Source of the DNA: Oscarella lobularis
Lineage: Eukaryota > Porifera > Homoscleromorpha > Homosclerophorida > Oscarellidae
Direction of reading: 5' to 3'
NCBI RefSeq assembly: GCF_947507565.1
Contig: NC_089194.1
Location: 1,798,001-1,862,000 of the forward strand
DNA length: 64,000 bases
Below, in pieces: positions 33,501-44,600 of the stretch (position 1 is its first letter; each line of letters opens with the position of its first letter). The notes under the pieces are model-generated. The model was not told the origin of the DNA. It ran no database searches and was given only the letters and a program-made list of their open reading frames with translations. Made by a program: the position numbers and the translations under genes.

Positions 33501-34686
33501 CTACTGTAGCAATTGAAGTGGGTGAGCGATCCACGTGACCCGGAACAAGAAACAGTCAAAACACCGGTGATTGGTCCTAAAATAAATCAAATAAAAAATT
33601 AAATAAAAAGATTATATATACCTGTTGATACGGGAAGTATGGGACGGGACTTTGGCATTAGATCAATGTCAAGTTTTCCTGGAGCAACCATTACTATAGA
33701 AGCAAAAAATAAATTAACGAATTATTGATTATTTGATACTACATCTGTTAATTGTCCAATTGATTTTGGTATACAGCCAAGATTTGAGCAAAGGAATATG
33801 AGTGAGATTGAGACAACGAAAAGCCTTAATTGAAAACCAGCATTCAGGTCTAAAAAGAAAAAATATATATATAATATATATTTTTAAAAATCGATTTTCT
33901 TTTCTTACTGGTGAAGAAACGAGAGAGAAATCGTAGACAAAGCGGTTGAAGAAGAGGAGGAAAGAGTAAATTCAACGGGACCGGATAAATTGAAACTTTC
34001 TACTTTCACAATCGTACTCAAACCGATACTAAAGAACTCAGCTCGCGTCCCAACACGAAAAAAAAGACAGATAATCTTTAGTCTTACTTTTTTGAGCCTA
34101 GACGAATTCGGAAAGCGACGTGCGATTGGGGACAGTTCCACGCGAGATTCGCGGTGATTGTAACGCGATTTTGCGCCGTTATTCGCTTGAAAAAATCGCG
34201 AACTTTGCCTCGAGTCGTACTGGGGTCCCCTTCCGGTTCCAGAAATGACGTCACGGCTACGGCGTCGAAACGCGGCGAATAGCGTCTCAAGTCGACTTGT
34301 ATTAGTTCGACGGACTCGACGACGGTCGGAGGCGCGCTATTGAGAAGAGGCTCGACGTGTTCCTTTATCAAATCGAATAAAACGTCTTGTTTTTCGCTCC
34401 ACCAACACCGGAGGAGGTGGTTGAGCCATTCGCAGCTTTCTCCTTCCAATCCAGCTCGTGCTAGGCCTTCGTCTTCTTCCTCTTCGTCGTCGCCGTCTTT
34501 GTGACGGGATCGACGGAAGGGAAAGGGTTTCGCTGAGCCGCCACCCAGATAGGAGGCTCCTAATAGGAGTAGGACGAGTAGAAGGAGCCAGTGAGACGGG
34601 AGGGAGTCGTAGATGCCTACGAACGAGCCTAAAACGACGGCTAGGACGGCGAGAAGCCAGCGCAGAGCGGCAGGAACAGTTGCCAT
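30549..34686 (-). CDS. Extended-synaptotagmin-like lipid-transfer protein (membrane hairpin, SMP, several C2 domains)
   Basis: An ER-plasma-membrane tether and lipid-transfer protein by family. Start Met at 34686 (MATVPAALRW) begins two hydrophobic segments (LLAVLAVVLGSFVGI and WLLLLVLLLLGASYLGG) like the E-Syt hairpin. The SMP domain follows (CEWLNHLLRCWWSEKQDVLF, ELIQVDLRRYSPRF, GKVRDFFKRI). At least four C2-like units come next: about 33.2-33.6 kb (GVLTVSCSGSRG), 32.5-33.0 kb (GVLTLFLHSGKDL), 31.9-32.3 kb (GLIDITVHQARDLLP, GFGDPYVEIKLN, NPVWDES) and 30.6-31.4 kb (GLSGTVLHATGLKG). Only the third shows the typical DPY and NPVWDE motifs, so calcium binding by the others is doubtful. The C-terminus (KIKRKLSLR) is my best splice reading. 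The exact paralogue is uncertain. Confidence 0.8.
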
Positions 34687-34770
34687 TCTTTGCTGGAGTA
34701 GAGCACGCTCTGTAAAAGATAACATACCGTAATATTTGTTGTGGAACTACAGTAGCTAAGCCTAAGGACT

Positions 34771-35030
34771 TCGTCTTCAGAGTTGCAGACACCGATATTT
34801 TTATGCACGAAAGACATTCCGTCCGCCTGAACCGCAAGCGCGGCTAGCGCCCAATGAGTTGCATCTAAAAGTAGGCGTTCCCACAACGAGTGACACGATG
34901 TACTTTTATGCACGAAAGACGTTCCGTTCCGTCCGCCTGAACCGCAAGCGCGGCTAGCGCCCAACAAGATCAGTCTCTAGAGTTGCAGACACAGACACTG
35001 GTCCATCAAAGTAAGCGTCCCCAACAAACC
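34771..35030. repeat. Partial tandem repeat upstream of the E-Syt-like gene
   Basis: TTATGCACGAAAGAC..TTCCGTCCGCCTGAACC..GCGGCTAGCGCCCAA occurs at 34801 and again 105 nt later. AGAGTTGCAGACAC occurs near 34779 and 34979, and a diverged AAGTAGGCGTTCCC / AAGTAAGCGTCCCC pair follows. Together they look like two to three decayed copies of one cassette. No reading frame is convincing. Confidence 0.7.
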
Positions 35031-35621
35031 TTCGCCGCGATTGCTATCGTGTGTGGAAGCTTGAGGGCGCACAAAAAAAAAACGAATAAATTACGTAAAT
35101 AAATAATTTTTGTGGCCTGGTGCAAATGTATTGATTGGAAACTTGGCAAAGCCATAATGCACAGAAGACGAAGTTTTTGAACGAGGAGGCCCCGACTCGG
35201 AAAGGAGTAATTTTTTTAATTAATCGACCTCCCATGTGTGAATTATGAAAGCCCCACGGGCCAGTTTACTTAATTAAGGCTTCATCAACTTCCCAATCAA
35301 AATCGTGCATAAACATTCACTAACCTGTCTAGCTGCAAAGCAATTCAGCGGCCCGCGGCGATGAACACGAGAAGACACGAGGCGACCCAAGAGGAAGAGA
35401 AAGGTAAACGGATGCGGCTGACTGCGGCTACAGCCATCCGTCTCCCCGCCGTGTTTGTTTAGTCATTCATTCCGCATTCCTCTAAGCCCACACAGAGGCC
35501 ACGCACGCCACCCCCTACGTGAGACCCTATTTAGCAAGCGGCTTCCCATTGGTTGCTTCAGTACGTCCAGCTCCCACAAGTTCCGCAACGATACCCCCTC
35601 ATCTTTTGTCTAAGATCTACG
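35031..35621. other. Intergenic region upstream of the Ly6-like gene
   Basis: A run of 9 A (about 35073) and TTAATTAA tracts occur to 35280, then a GC-rich stretch (35340-35600) including GCGGCTGACTGCGGCTACAG. The last 200 nt are the likely promoter of the plus-strand Ly6-like gene. No gene is supported here. Confidence 0.4.
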
Positions 35622-36690
35622 ATGCTCTCTAGCTCGTCTATGTCATGCCAAACGATAAAAAATCTCTATCGGTTCGTCTTCGTTCTCGTTCTCGTCGGTG
35701 CGTAGGAGAAATCGACTCGGAATCTTTTGTTTTTTCTATATCGTCGTCTTAGGACAAGGAACGAGTTTGATGTGCTTTGTATGCCTGAACCAGGATCACC
35801 CAGAAACGTGCGGAGTCATTGAGAAGAACTGTACAGAGGCTTCTGTCGCGTGCATAACGGAACAAACGTTTACCAGCGGCTCATCTACTCATTTTGAAAC
35901 TGACTGCGCGACGACGTGCGCGAATAACGATCACACGAAGGTTGTGGGTCCCCTCGCCATTCGAACGGTAACGGCGTGCTGCCATAGCGATTTTTGCAAT
36001 TCGATTCCTCGCGCGACTACGGAACCCCCGACCCCAACGCGACCTCCCACAACCACCGTCGTCCTAGGACAAGGAACGAGTTTGATGTGCTTTGTATGCC
36101 TGAACCAGGATCACCCGGAAACGTGCGGAGTCATTGAGAAGAACTGTACAGAGGCTTCGGTCGCGTGCATGACGGAACAAACGTTTACCAGCGGCTCATC
36201 TACTCATTTTGAAACTGACTGCGCGACGGCGTGCGTGAATAACGATCACACGAAGGTTGTGGGTCCCCTCGCCATTCGAACGGTAACGGCGTGCTGCCAT
36301 AGCGATTTTTGCAATTCGATTCCTCGCGCGACTACGGAACCCCCGACCCCAACGCGACCTCCCACTACTTCGCTACTTCCAACAAATACTACGGCAACAA
36401 AGGCGAATGTTAGCACGGCGCTATGGCAAACATCCGGGAATGCGACCACAGCGAATGTTAGCACGGCGCCATGGCCAACATCCGGGAATGCGACCACAGC
36501 GAATGTTACGGCGCCATGGCAAACATCCGGGAATGCGACCACAGAGCCCGGGAATGCGACCACAGAGCCCGGGAATGCGACCACAGAGCTCACCACTGCG
36601 GCGGAGCCCACGTCTAGTGCTTCGACTTCGACACTGTTTGCATCTCTTATTTGTGTCGTCGCTTTTGTCGTTACGGTGAATTTTAATTAG
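35622..36690 (+). CDS. Ly6/uPAR (three-finger) domain protein with two nearly identical domains, GPI-anchor type
   Basis: Exon 1 (35622-35697) encodes the signal peptide (MLSSSSMSCQTIKNLYRFVF then VLVLVG). Exon 2 (35753-36690) has two LU domains of about 85 residues with a 105-codon period. Each holds ten cysteines in Ly6 spacing (CFVC, TCG, NC, AC, DC, TC, CCHSDFCN). The copies differ by only a handful of bases. They are followed by a Thr/Ala/Asn-rich mucin-like stalk with short internal repeats (WQTSGNATTANV; EPGNATT three times) and a hydrophobic end (LFASLICVVAFVVTVNFN) suited to GPI attachment. The role is presumably cell-surface recognition or signalling; ligands cannot be inferred. The second domain begins TTVVLGQGTS, where VVL appears to derive from the splice-acceptor end of intron 1. 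Confidence 0.88.
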
Positions 36691-36904
36691 TTACATGTTC
36701 ACGGTCTCCACACCTGCATTGGGCCCCTCTAACAAACAAGGTTCCACGTGTGCGTATACACCTGTTCTTCGTCGATTTAGTCGCGTCTTGAGGCGCCGGA
36801 ACGCGAATCTTCAGCAGACGTGGCACGGAACGTTGTAGGCTAATGACGTCAAATCCGGGAAGCGAACGTCCCGTCGTCGTCAAGATTCGCGTTATTTGAC
36901 GTAG

Positions 36905-37446
36905 ATGTCGGAAGCGGGCGGCGGCAATCGACGCGTTTCCTTCGATCCGGGCGATCAGACGACGAGTCCAAACATCAAACCCTTGCACACGCAAAAGTAC
37001 AATCGCAAGCGAATTCAACGCGTTCTCGATCTCGAAGAATGGATCGACGAGCAAATGCGACTTCTTTACGACTGCAAGGCACGGATTATCTCCTTTAGCG
37101 GCTAAGCGAGGGCCTTCTCCAAACAGAGGGGCGTTACCTCGCCTCTAGCTATTTGTTTTATACATAGGAAGACTCCGATTTGCCCGTCGATCTTTATCTC
37201 GACGACATAATTGGAAATGACGAAGATCAGTACGAAAGCTTTATTCGGGTAATTAATTAATTAATTAATTAATTAATTAATTAATTCTTTTGATTTTAAT
37301 TTCTAGAGTAAATTGACACGTTCGAAACTTTCGACGGAGGTTGCCATGGCGAAAAAATTCGAAATCGTATTTTTTAATTTTTTAATTTTTAGAAATTCGT
37401 TACGGAGCTGTTGGCGCGAATAAAAGAACTCCCGAAGACAAAATGA
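36905..37446 (+). CDS. PPP1R14: PPP1R14-family inhibitor of protein phosphatase 1
   Basis: CPI-17/PHI-1 family: a small cytosolic protein that blocks PP1 (myosin phosphatase) when phosphorylated. Exon 1 (36905-37078) encodes MSEAGGGNRRVSFD and the diagnostic HTQKYNRKRIQRVLDLEEWI then DEQMRLLYDCK, aligning with VTVKYDRKELRKRL..LEEWI. The key inhibitory Thr is Thr29. Exon 2 (from 37168) gives EDSDLPVDLYLDDIIGNDED, exon 3 SKLTRSKLSTE, exon 4 KFVTELLARIKELPKTK, then TGA 37444-37446. Total is about 117 residues. The first intron begins GC rather than GT (CAAG|GCACGG), because no in-frame GT precedes the stop of the read-through. Its stop is 81 nt from the stop of RBM22 on the other strand. Confidence 0.9.
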
Positions 37447-37527
37447 CCGATTTCTAAAATAAGCATGACTTTTTTTGAACACAATACAACAAAAAACGGT
37501 TTTTTTTTCGATGCTACATTGTGTCTC

Positions 37528-38968
37528 TACTTCGTGCCCATGCGCAATGGATCTTGCGACGGGTAATGAATTTGTTTTCCGGGCTTTTTTCGCGAGGAAG
37601 AAGAAGCGGAAGTCCCGTCTTCATCTCCACCCCCAATCCCCGGAGGCGGAGGTATCGCTATTAATTAATTAATTACTTAGGATTCCTATGTCTAATGTAT
37701 GAGGAGTGGTTTACGCATGGGCAATCCGTCGACGGGCGCCAAATCGATCGGTTTCCTTCCGGCCGCTCCCTGGCCCCCACTCTTCGATTTTCCCCACAAA
37801 ATTTTAACCCGACTCCCATTAATAACCAGCTTATTGAACGTCGCCTCCGCGGCGCGTTCCGCCGCGTCGCGCGTAGTGTACGTCAAAAAAGCGCAATTTT
37901 GACGAGGAACTATGCTAATTCCCTGAATCTCGCCGAACTGATAGAAATGATCTCTATGGGAACAGTGCTAGCGCGCGCGCGCGTGGAGGAGACCCCTAAT
38001 GACTCACTCACCTTAGAACTTTCTCTGTGACTGAATTTGGCAACGAGCCAACATATAGAGTCGTTATTGTCGCGTCTTCGGGCACTTCGAGATGCGGAAG
38101 AGCGCGCACGCGTCGTAGGAGTTTTTCTGCTACGGGATCATTGACTCCATGATAACGATCCCGTATGTTCTGGTGTGCCAACGGGTCATCCGGGTTTGTA
38201 GGCATCTCGTGACGATAGGGACACTCTTCGCCGCGCTTGCATTCTCCTTTCACCCAAAACGAGCAGATGTGGGGACGATTTCTTTGATAATACGGGGTGT
38301 TGCGTGCTAATTTCATCATGACGTCACTTGGGGGCGGGGCTTTTCCGATTTCTCCATACGCTTTGCCGACGTCACTTTCTGATACCTTATAAGGAAATTT
38401 GAAACTTTGAATTTGAAAATTTCGTTGAAATACTTTTGATTCGATATTTTGAGCGAAATATTCTCTGTTTACATTTGACGTCGGCATTCCGTCGCTAATT
38501 CCCATTCCGGTGTCCCGTACTTGGACGGGAAGTCCTGGATAATGACGTCAAACGACAAAATCAATAAATCAATACGAAAAATTTAGGAACCGTATTCCAA
38601 GTCGAGAAGACACGTTTGACAAACGTTCTTGATTTTCGAACAGGTCTGGCATATTTCCGTCTTTTTGTAGCGAGATTTTTGTCCGGGACACCAACGAAAG
38701 ACGGTAAACGGACGAAAACAGATTTTGCACTCTTTCCCAAAACGTTCCTTCATCTAAAGTTGTCTATAAACGATCCGTAGGGGCGTCGGAATCGTTTTTT
38801 TCGTACCATGCGAACGTACGGGTTTTCTCCCAGGCACGTTTGGCATAAAATGGGGAATTCCTAGCGAAAACGAATCGGACGTCGCCTTCGAAGACGCCTA
38901 AGTTGATAATGTACCGAGTCTTCCCAGTTTTGACGGTTGTAGAGGTTCGTGGACTTCGATAGAGCCAT
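37528..38968 (-). CDS. RBM22: RBM22 / Slt11 homologue, spliceosome RNA-binding protein
   Basis: A NineTeen-complex-associated factor contacting U6 and intron RNA; nuclear. Exon 1 from Met 38968 ([18 protein letters not shown]) joins [18 protein letters not shown], then [19 protein letters not shown] and [20 protein letters not shown], both near-identical to the vertebrate zinc region. The CCCH finger is [20 protein letters not shown] (about 38240). The RRM begins [16 protein letters not shown] and continues [21 protein letters not shown] last exon gives [10 protein letters not shown] and [14 protein letters not shown] before TAG at 37528-37530. Length and order match the family; the Pro-rich tail is shorter than in vertebrates. 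Its start codon lies 64 nt from that of eIF3k on the opposite strand. Confidence 0.96.
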
Positions 38969-39032
38969 TTTCTTTCTCGAATGACGCCAGAGTAGCGTGC
39001 TCTAGTCTCGAACACAAACAACGTAGGACGAA

Positions 39033-40114
39033 ATGTCGGAAAGTAGCGTTCAAATCGAACATCTTCTTAGCTCTATCGACAGGTACAAATAGGGTCTAGT
39101 TGCATACTTAGCAATTTAGACCGGGGCCTCCTTTGAGGGAATTGGTCTCCTTCTTCTCTTTCCCCTAGATACAATCCAGATAACGTCGATATTTTGGAAG
39201 CTTACGCTCTCGAACAGGCAACCCATAAAAATCCAGTCATTCGATCATAAAATAAATCGATTCTAGGCGAAAACTGGAGTGTACAATCTAAAAGCAAATT
39301 TGGCCGTTTTAAAACTGTAAAAGTAATGAATTAGAAAGTCTAGTCACTCGTATTCGTTCCTTAGATATCAGTTCAATCCACCTCTATTCAAACCGGAAAT
39401 GGTCTCGCTGATTTTATTGAAAGCAATAACGAATTTGCCTAATCCTGATTACCAATTATGTTTTTCGCTTATCCATGATTCTCACGTAATCACGTGGCCT
39501 AAGATTCAATATATACAGTAAAGCTACACCTTTAGCAACAAGATGAATCCCTCAAAGTGATAGCTGAATTGTCGCGTCTCCTAGAAACGTGTCAATTTCA
39601 ACAATTTTGGGTTTAAAAATTGAAACAGATTAATTAATTAATAACTGCACTAATTTCATAGACTGTATTGAAAGAAAATCCAGATCTCACTAAAGAAATA
39701 GAAGGATTTGAAGATTCAATAAGAAAATGTGAAAAAACTATGACGTAATAATTCGTAATTGATTATTTTGTTTTCCCAGTCATTTGTCACGTGGTCTCTC
39801 TCACGTGGCAGACGATTCGACGGGAGACACTCACAAAACTATTAGGGGAAATTTCAGGTAAAAATAATAGAAATTTAAAAAATCTAATTTTTCTCCCAAG
39901 ACCCGGAAGTTGAGAACTTTGCTAAAGCGCGCGGTTGGAAAACGACTGGGGAAACGATCTTCATAGCCAATCAAGAAGCAACAGTGAAACCTAAAAATAT
40001 TGTGGAAAAAATTCAATATGATAGTGAGAAGCCAAATAATAGAATTCAAATTTAACTCAAAATTCATTTTTTCTAGACGTTGCAGGTGTAATGATGATTG
40101 GAAATACGAACTAG
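39033..40114 (+). CDS. EIF3K: eIF3 subunit K
   Basis: A component of translation initiation factor 3 (cytosol). Exons read MSESSVQIEHLLSSIDR, YNPDNVDILEAYALEQ, AKTGVYNLKANLAVLKL, YQFNPPLFKPEMVSLILLKA, LPNPDYQLCFSLI, then HQQDESLKVIAELSRLLETC, GFEDSIRK, ICHVVSLTWQTI, TIFIANQEATVKPKNIVEK and DVAGVMMIGNTN, ending TAG 40112-40114. Every block matches eIF3k in order (SIDRYNPEN, KANLAVLKLYQFNP, KPKNIVEKI). Introns are 45-80 nt. The second intron is best read as GC-AG (GAACAG|GCAACC..TTCTAG), which gives the family sequence without an insert. An alternative GT donor 18 nt further on would add six residues and leave a 31-nt intron. Confidence 0.96.
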
Positions 40115-40160
40115 AACTCTAAAACTATTTGTCTGTCATTTTCTTTGAGTTTTTAGCGTT

Positions 40161-40903
40161 TCATGTTGTCAGTGTCCCCGCCCCTATTCCAAATCCAACT
40201 CCCTTCGGTCCAAACTCTTTCGCATAGCAGCCTGAACCCGGAAATGAACGTCACCGATTTAATTAATTAATTAACTTTCTCAATATAACATACCCTTGCA
40301 ATAAATGTTTCCGTTTTTATCAGCCACTGTAGTGGAGTCGAGACTCTTGTTGCAATTCTGGCACGTGAAGCAACGCTTATGCCAGCTCTTAGATATGAAT
40401 TTCCTTAGTTTAGCGATACATATGGATTGCGTTTTTACTTGTCCGGCTCCTTTGACTTCTTCCGCTGTGTAAACCGACTTGTTACATCTTCCGCACTTGA
40501 CTCCGCCGCCGAAACTCGGCCCAGACGCTCCTCCTCCTCCTCGCGCAGTCGCAGAACCTCAATAAGTAACTCACTTAGCGACGCATCCCCCGAAGGATGC
40601 CCATATAAGGAAGTATCTACCCTTGGTTGTCGCAGAGGCGGCGGAGCCCTTTCCACCGTCGGTTCCCAGCACTCCTGCTCCCATTCCGAAGCCGTAGCCG
40701 CCGATACCGTATTCCTGGCCGTAGCAGCGCTTACAGAAGAGCTTGTCGTCGCGATTGCACACGTTGAGGCTGTCGAGTCCTTTTCCGCACTTGCTGCATC
40801 GAAAGCACGCCTTGTGATACTTCTTCTGTTCGTGGGCGACCTCTTCGTTTGCGTAGACGCTCTTGTTACAGACTGGGCACTTGGGCGCACCACCGAACGA
40901 CAT
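40161..40903 (-). CDS. CSRP: Cysteine- and glycine-rich (CSRP/MLP-like) two-LIM protein
   Basis: A cytoskeleton- and nucleus-associated LIM-only adaptor. From Met 40903: [20 protein letters not shown], then [17 protein letters not shown] and [12 protein letters not shown] form LIM1, followed by the Gly-rich [17 protein letters not shown]. After an intron (about 40561-40620) a Gly-rich linker ([13 protein letters not shown]) leads to LIM2: [56 protein letters not shown], with TGA at 40161-40163. The repeated GxGxGAGxL after each LIM is the CSRP hallmark. Its start is 36 nt from the UXT start, and its stop is 46 nt from the eIF3k stop. Confidence 0.94.
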
Positions 40904-40939
40904 AGTTCCTCTTAGTTCCTCTTTACACTGCCAAAGCGC

Positions 40940-41577
40940 ATGCGTACTACTATGGACGACAAAGTAATCCGATACGAGGAATTCGTGGAGAATTTTCTGA
41001 GACGGAAACTCAGGTTTAATCGCTATTGGCTAAGTAATGTAACTCAATTTTCTGTATCTATTTTAGTATCGTTCACGATAAGAGAGATCAGGTGACTTTG
41101 CAATTAGCTCAATATACACAACTCAAAAATTTGATTGAGAATGTAAGAAAAAAATGAGACTTTTCTTTGCTTAATTTTTTTTAGTTTGGTAGTGACAATG
41201 CAAAGGAGCTCAAGAGTCGCGTGAATTTGGGCTGCGATTTTTACGTGCAAGCTCAAGTCACTAATCCAAACCAAATATTCGTTTCCGTTGGGCTGGGACT
41301 GTACGTTCAAATGACTCGAGACGAAGCACTTCGTTTTATAAACAAAAAGGAGATCCAATTGAAAAAGTATGGAATTATTAGCTATTTAATCTATTTCAAT
41401 TTTGAGGGGGCCCCCTTACAGGGAATGCAGCACTTTAATGCAACAATCCGCCTCTATACAAGCTAAGATAAAACTCGTCTTCGAAGTAAGGATGCGGTTT
41501 TGTATTGATAGAGTATGATAAGTGCCTTCTAGGGACTACACGAGCTTCAGTTTGGAAAAGAACAAAAGAACAAGTAG
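40940..41577 (+). CDS. UXT: UXT, prefoldin-like alpha-type chaperone subunit
   Basis: A small coiled-coil cofactor of the R2TP/prefoldin-like complex (URI, UXT). Exons give MRTTMDDKVIRYEEFVENFL, VHDKRDQVTLQLAQYTQLKN, then LGCDFYVQAQV, IFVSVGLGLYVQMTRDEALR, a segment CSTLMQQSASIQAKIKLVFE and GLHELQFGKEQKNK, with TAG at 41575-41577. The order and the LGC(D/N)F-V and VGLG motifs match human UXT. The Met at 40952 is an alternative start. The coding region is about 155 residues in four to five exons with short introns. Confidence 0.93.
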
Positions 41578-41643
41578 CATGTAGACTATGTATCTCTAGA
41601 AAACCCAATTGATAAATGCAAGCCCCTCGCACTCCTTCTTACT

Positions 41644-44600
41644 CTATGAAATAACTCTCGGTCCGGCTCTCCTCTCTCCGGCGCAGAGAAAGAGAAGAAG
41701 AGCGGCACTGGGAAGGGACACCAATCCGACTTTTATATGTAGCGGATATTGGGAAACGAGGGCAAATAGGAGGGCAATAATGAGAGCAATAGAAACTAGA
41801 ACTATATGAAGAGAAGGACAGCAAGGGCACGGGGAACTTGCGACAGACTCAACATCTTCTTCATCAGATTTCGTTGTCGTTGTTTGACTCTCTTTCTTTG
41901 TGGCTCTTTTCCTAAAAACGACCTTTTGGGACGGCTCTTCCGCTTTCTTAGCCTTCGCCTCCGTTTCTTCCTCCGTCTCCTTCTTCATTTTCACCTCTTG
42001 TCTTTTTATTTTGGGGCTTTGCTTCTCCTTTTGCTGCTCATTCGACGATTTCGGCTTCGGCTTTTGCTTCGCCTGTCCCCCCCTGTTTCCCCGCGATCTT
42101 TTTGAACTTTGAACCCATGCATCTTCCCTGTCGTTTTCGTCTTCGTTTCCCTCTTTCGTCGTCGTCGACGGCGGTGCCGGATCCGGCGTTTTCTTCGCTT
42201 TTTCCTTTTTCGGTCGTGGCGGCGATTTTTCCCCTAGAGACTTCGCTTGTATTACGGCTTGTTTCTTCGGTTCCTCCGCTGGAGGAGCCCTCGCAGCATC
42301 GGCGTAGGATTGAGCGAATTTCTGCGAGGTAGAGTCGTCCGAAGCGGCGTAGTTGTGATCAAGAAGAGGCGGCATTTCCTTTAGGTATTCATCCTCGTTT
42401 TGATTGGCTAGCACTGGGGTGGCACGGGATATCTGTTCCTCAACGAAATCAGCTTTTTTCTCGGTTGATTCTTCTTCGATTTGAGGTTCGTTTTGACTGG
42501 TTAACACAGGCGTGGAAAGAGATGTCTCCTCCTTAACGAAATCAGCGTTTTCTTCTTCTGTTTCATCTTCAATTTGAGGTTGGTTTTCACTGGCTAACAC
42601 TGGCGTGGAAAGGGACGTCTTCTCCTCAACTAAATCGACTTTTTCTTCTGGAATAACTTCTTTCGTTTCACTGCCTTTCTTCTCAGATTCCTCCACGATT
42701 TTCTCAGTCGATTCTTCCTCCAAAAAATCGCCTTTTTCCTTCTCGCTTTCTTCAACGCTTTGGAGCGGATTTTCCGACATTTCCTCGTCAATTTTCATAG
42801 CTACTTCCTCCTTGAAACCAGCATCAACGTCGTCATTCCCTTTCGCTCGATTTTCAACCGCTACAGCCGTTCCCACATTCAATTTCAATTGAAAATGACT
42901 TCCTGAATATTCTTCTTCTTCGTCTTCGTCGTCGCTTGGCGTTTTCTCTTTTATTTCCACCTTCTTTTCCGGGGGAGCGTTCATCGTTATTTCTTCCTCC
43001 GCGGAAACGATTGTAATTTTGGTTTTTTTGCTTTGACTTGGCGTGGATTCTCGGCTTTTTGCGACGGATATAACGGTGGGCGAAGACGATGTAAAAACGG
43101 GTTCTTTCTCCTCATTTTCATCTGTCTTTGAAGTCAATTTAACCTAGACAATACCCCCTAAGAAAACGATGATTTACACGAGTTTTTTATCTGACTGTGA
43201 CTGAAGAAATTTGACTGGGAGAACCGCCTTGAAATTCATAAATAAACGATTTAAATTCTATATTTTTCTGCTTACTTTTTCGCCTCTTTCTCGTAGCCGT
43301 TCTTCGTCTCAAACTCGATCTATCACTCTATAAGAAAATCGTCTAAAGTCCTTTATCTTAGATAATCCTAATAGTATTATTGAAAAACTACATAACATAT
43401 ATAATCATATATTGTTACACCAAAAAGAACAAATCCCATGTGACCAATACCAATAATAATAATAATCTTAATCTATAATATACCTCAGGCTGAGCGTGAA
43501 AGGAAACCATTAGTTCCTTGATAACTTTCGTCCAACGAGACTTCTCCGTCATATTATTAGTCTAGCATGTACCCTGTCTATTTATTTATTTATTTATTTA
43601 TTTATTTATTCACGTACCCGGAAGGTGAATGCATTGGACAAATTATCAAGTTCGGAGACTTTGAAATCAAGTGGTTCTCCAATAACTAAGTCAGTGAGCG
43701 TCAATTTATTGCACTATATAAATAAATAAATAAATAAATAAGCGTGATAATTTTTATTTACTGGAATGGATCCCTTATAAACAAGATGCTCGCCCTTTCG
43801 TCTCACAATGAGTAGCAAACGATCGAATAGATAGACAATTCTCTCGTTTTTGGCTCCGCGAACACGGAAGCTGTCCTCCAGCAAGAGTTTCCCACAAAGA
43901 GACAGATCATCATTCTGTATAATTTTCATTTATTTATTAGGAGGGTTAATTAATATATTAATTTAATTACATCCCAGCCCAAGAGCTGAGCTTGAACTTC
44001 CTGTATGTGTATAGCGGCTTCGTGTTGCCGTTTCATTTCGTTTATGTGCGCGGCGATGTCTGACATGGTTGCCAGGGCAACCTTGATTAGAATTAATAAC
44101 TGGGTTATTTATCTATTCGAATGCGCATGCCTCGACGATAGACATTGATTTTCGCGTTTCCTTTTGAATGCTGGAGACCAAATCCTATAGGAAATAATTA
44201 AATAATGTCTCTTTTTGATATCTGTGCAGTTTACCCGCAGAAAGAGATGATATTTTAGAATTCTCTGGACTGGTTTTATGAGAAACGCTCCTAATGGAAG
44301 ACTATGCTTCACTTTCTTTTGACAAGCCTTAAAAATTAATAATTATTAATCGATTAATAAAATCTGGTTATAAATTGACTTTGAAAAATTCGGTTATTTC
44401 CGGTTTGTCTTGACAAGACGACAAGACAGCCACAGCTTTGGGATAATTTGTGCAGTAGACTGTGTAAGTATAGAAACCATTTGCCTATAAATAATTTAAT
44501 CGAAAAACTAATCTATATATAAACGTTTTAACTTTTACGTTATCTACAAATGTTTGGGCGATTTTTTCAGGATCAAATTTACACGATTCCAACTCAGAAA

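Noticed and set aside
41806..42892. Plus-strand Ser/Phe/Leu-rich frames opposite the RhoGEF tail
   Set aside because: They are antisense shadows of a Glu/Lys-rich coding exon; GAA/GAG runs read as TTC/CTC on the other strand.
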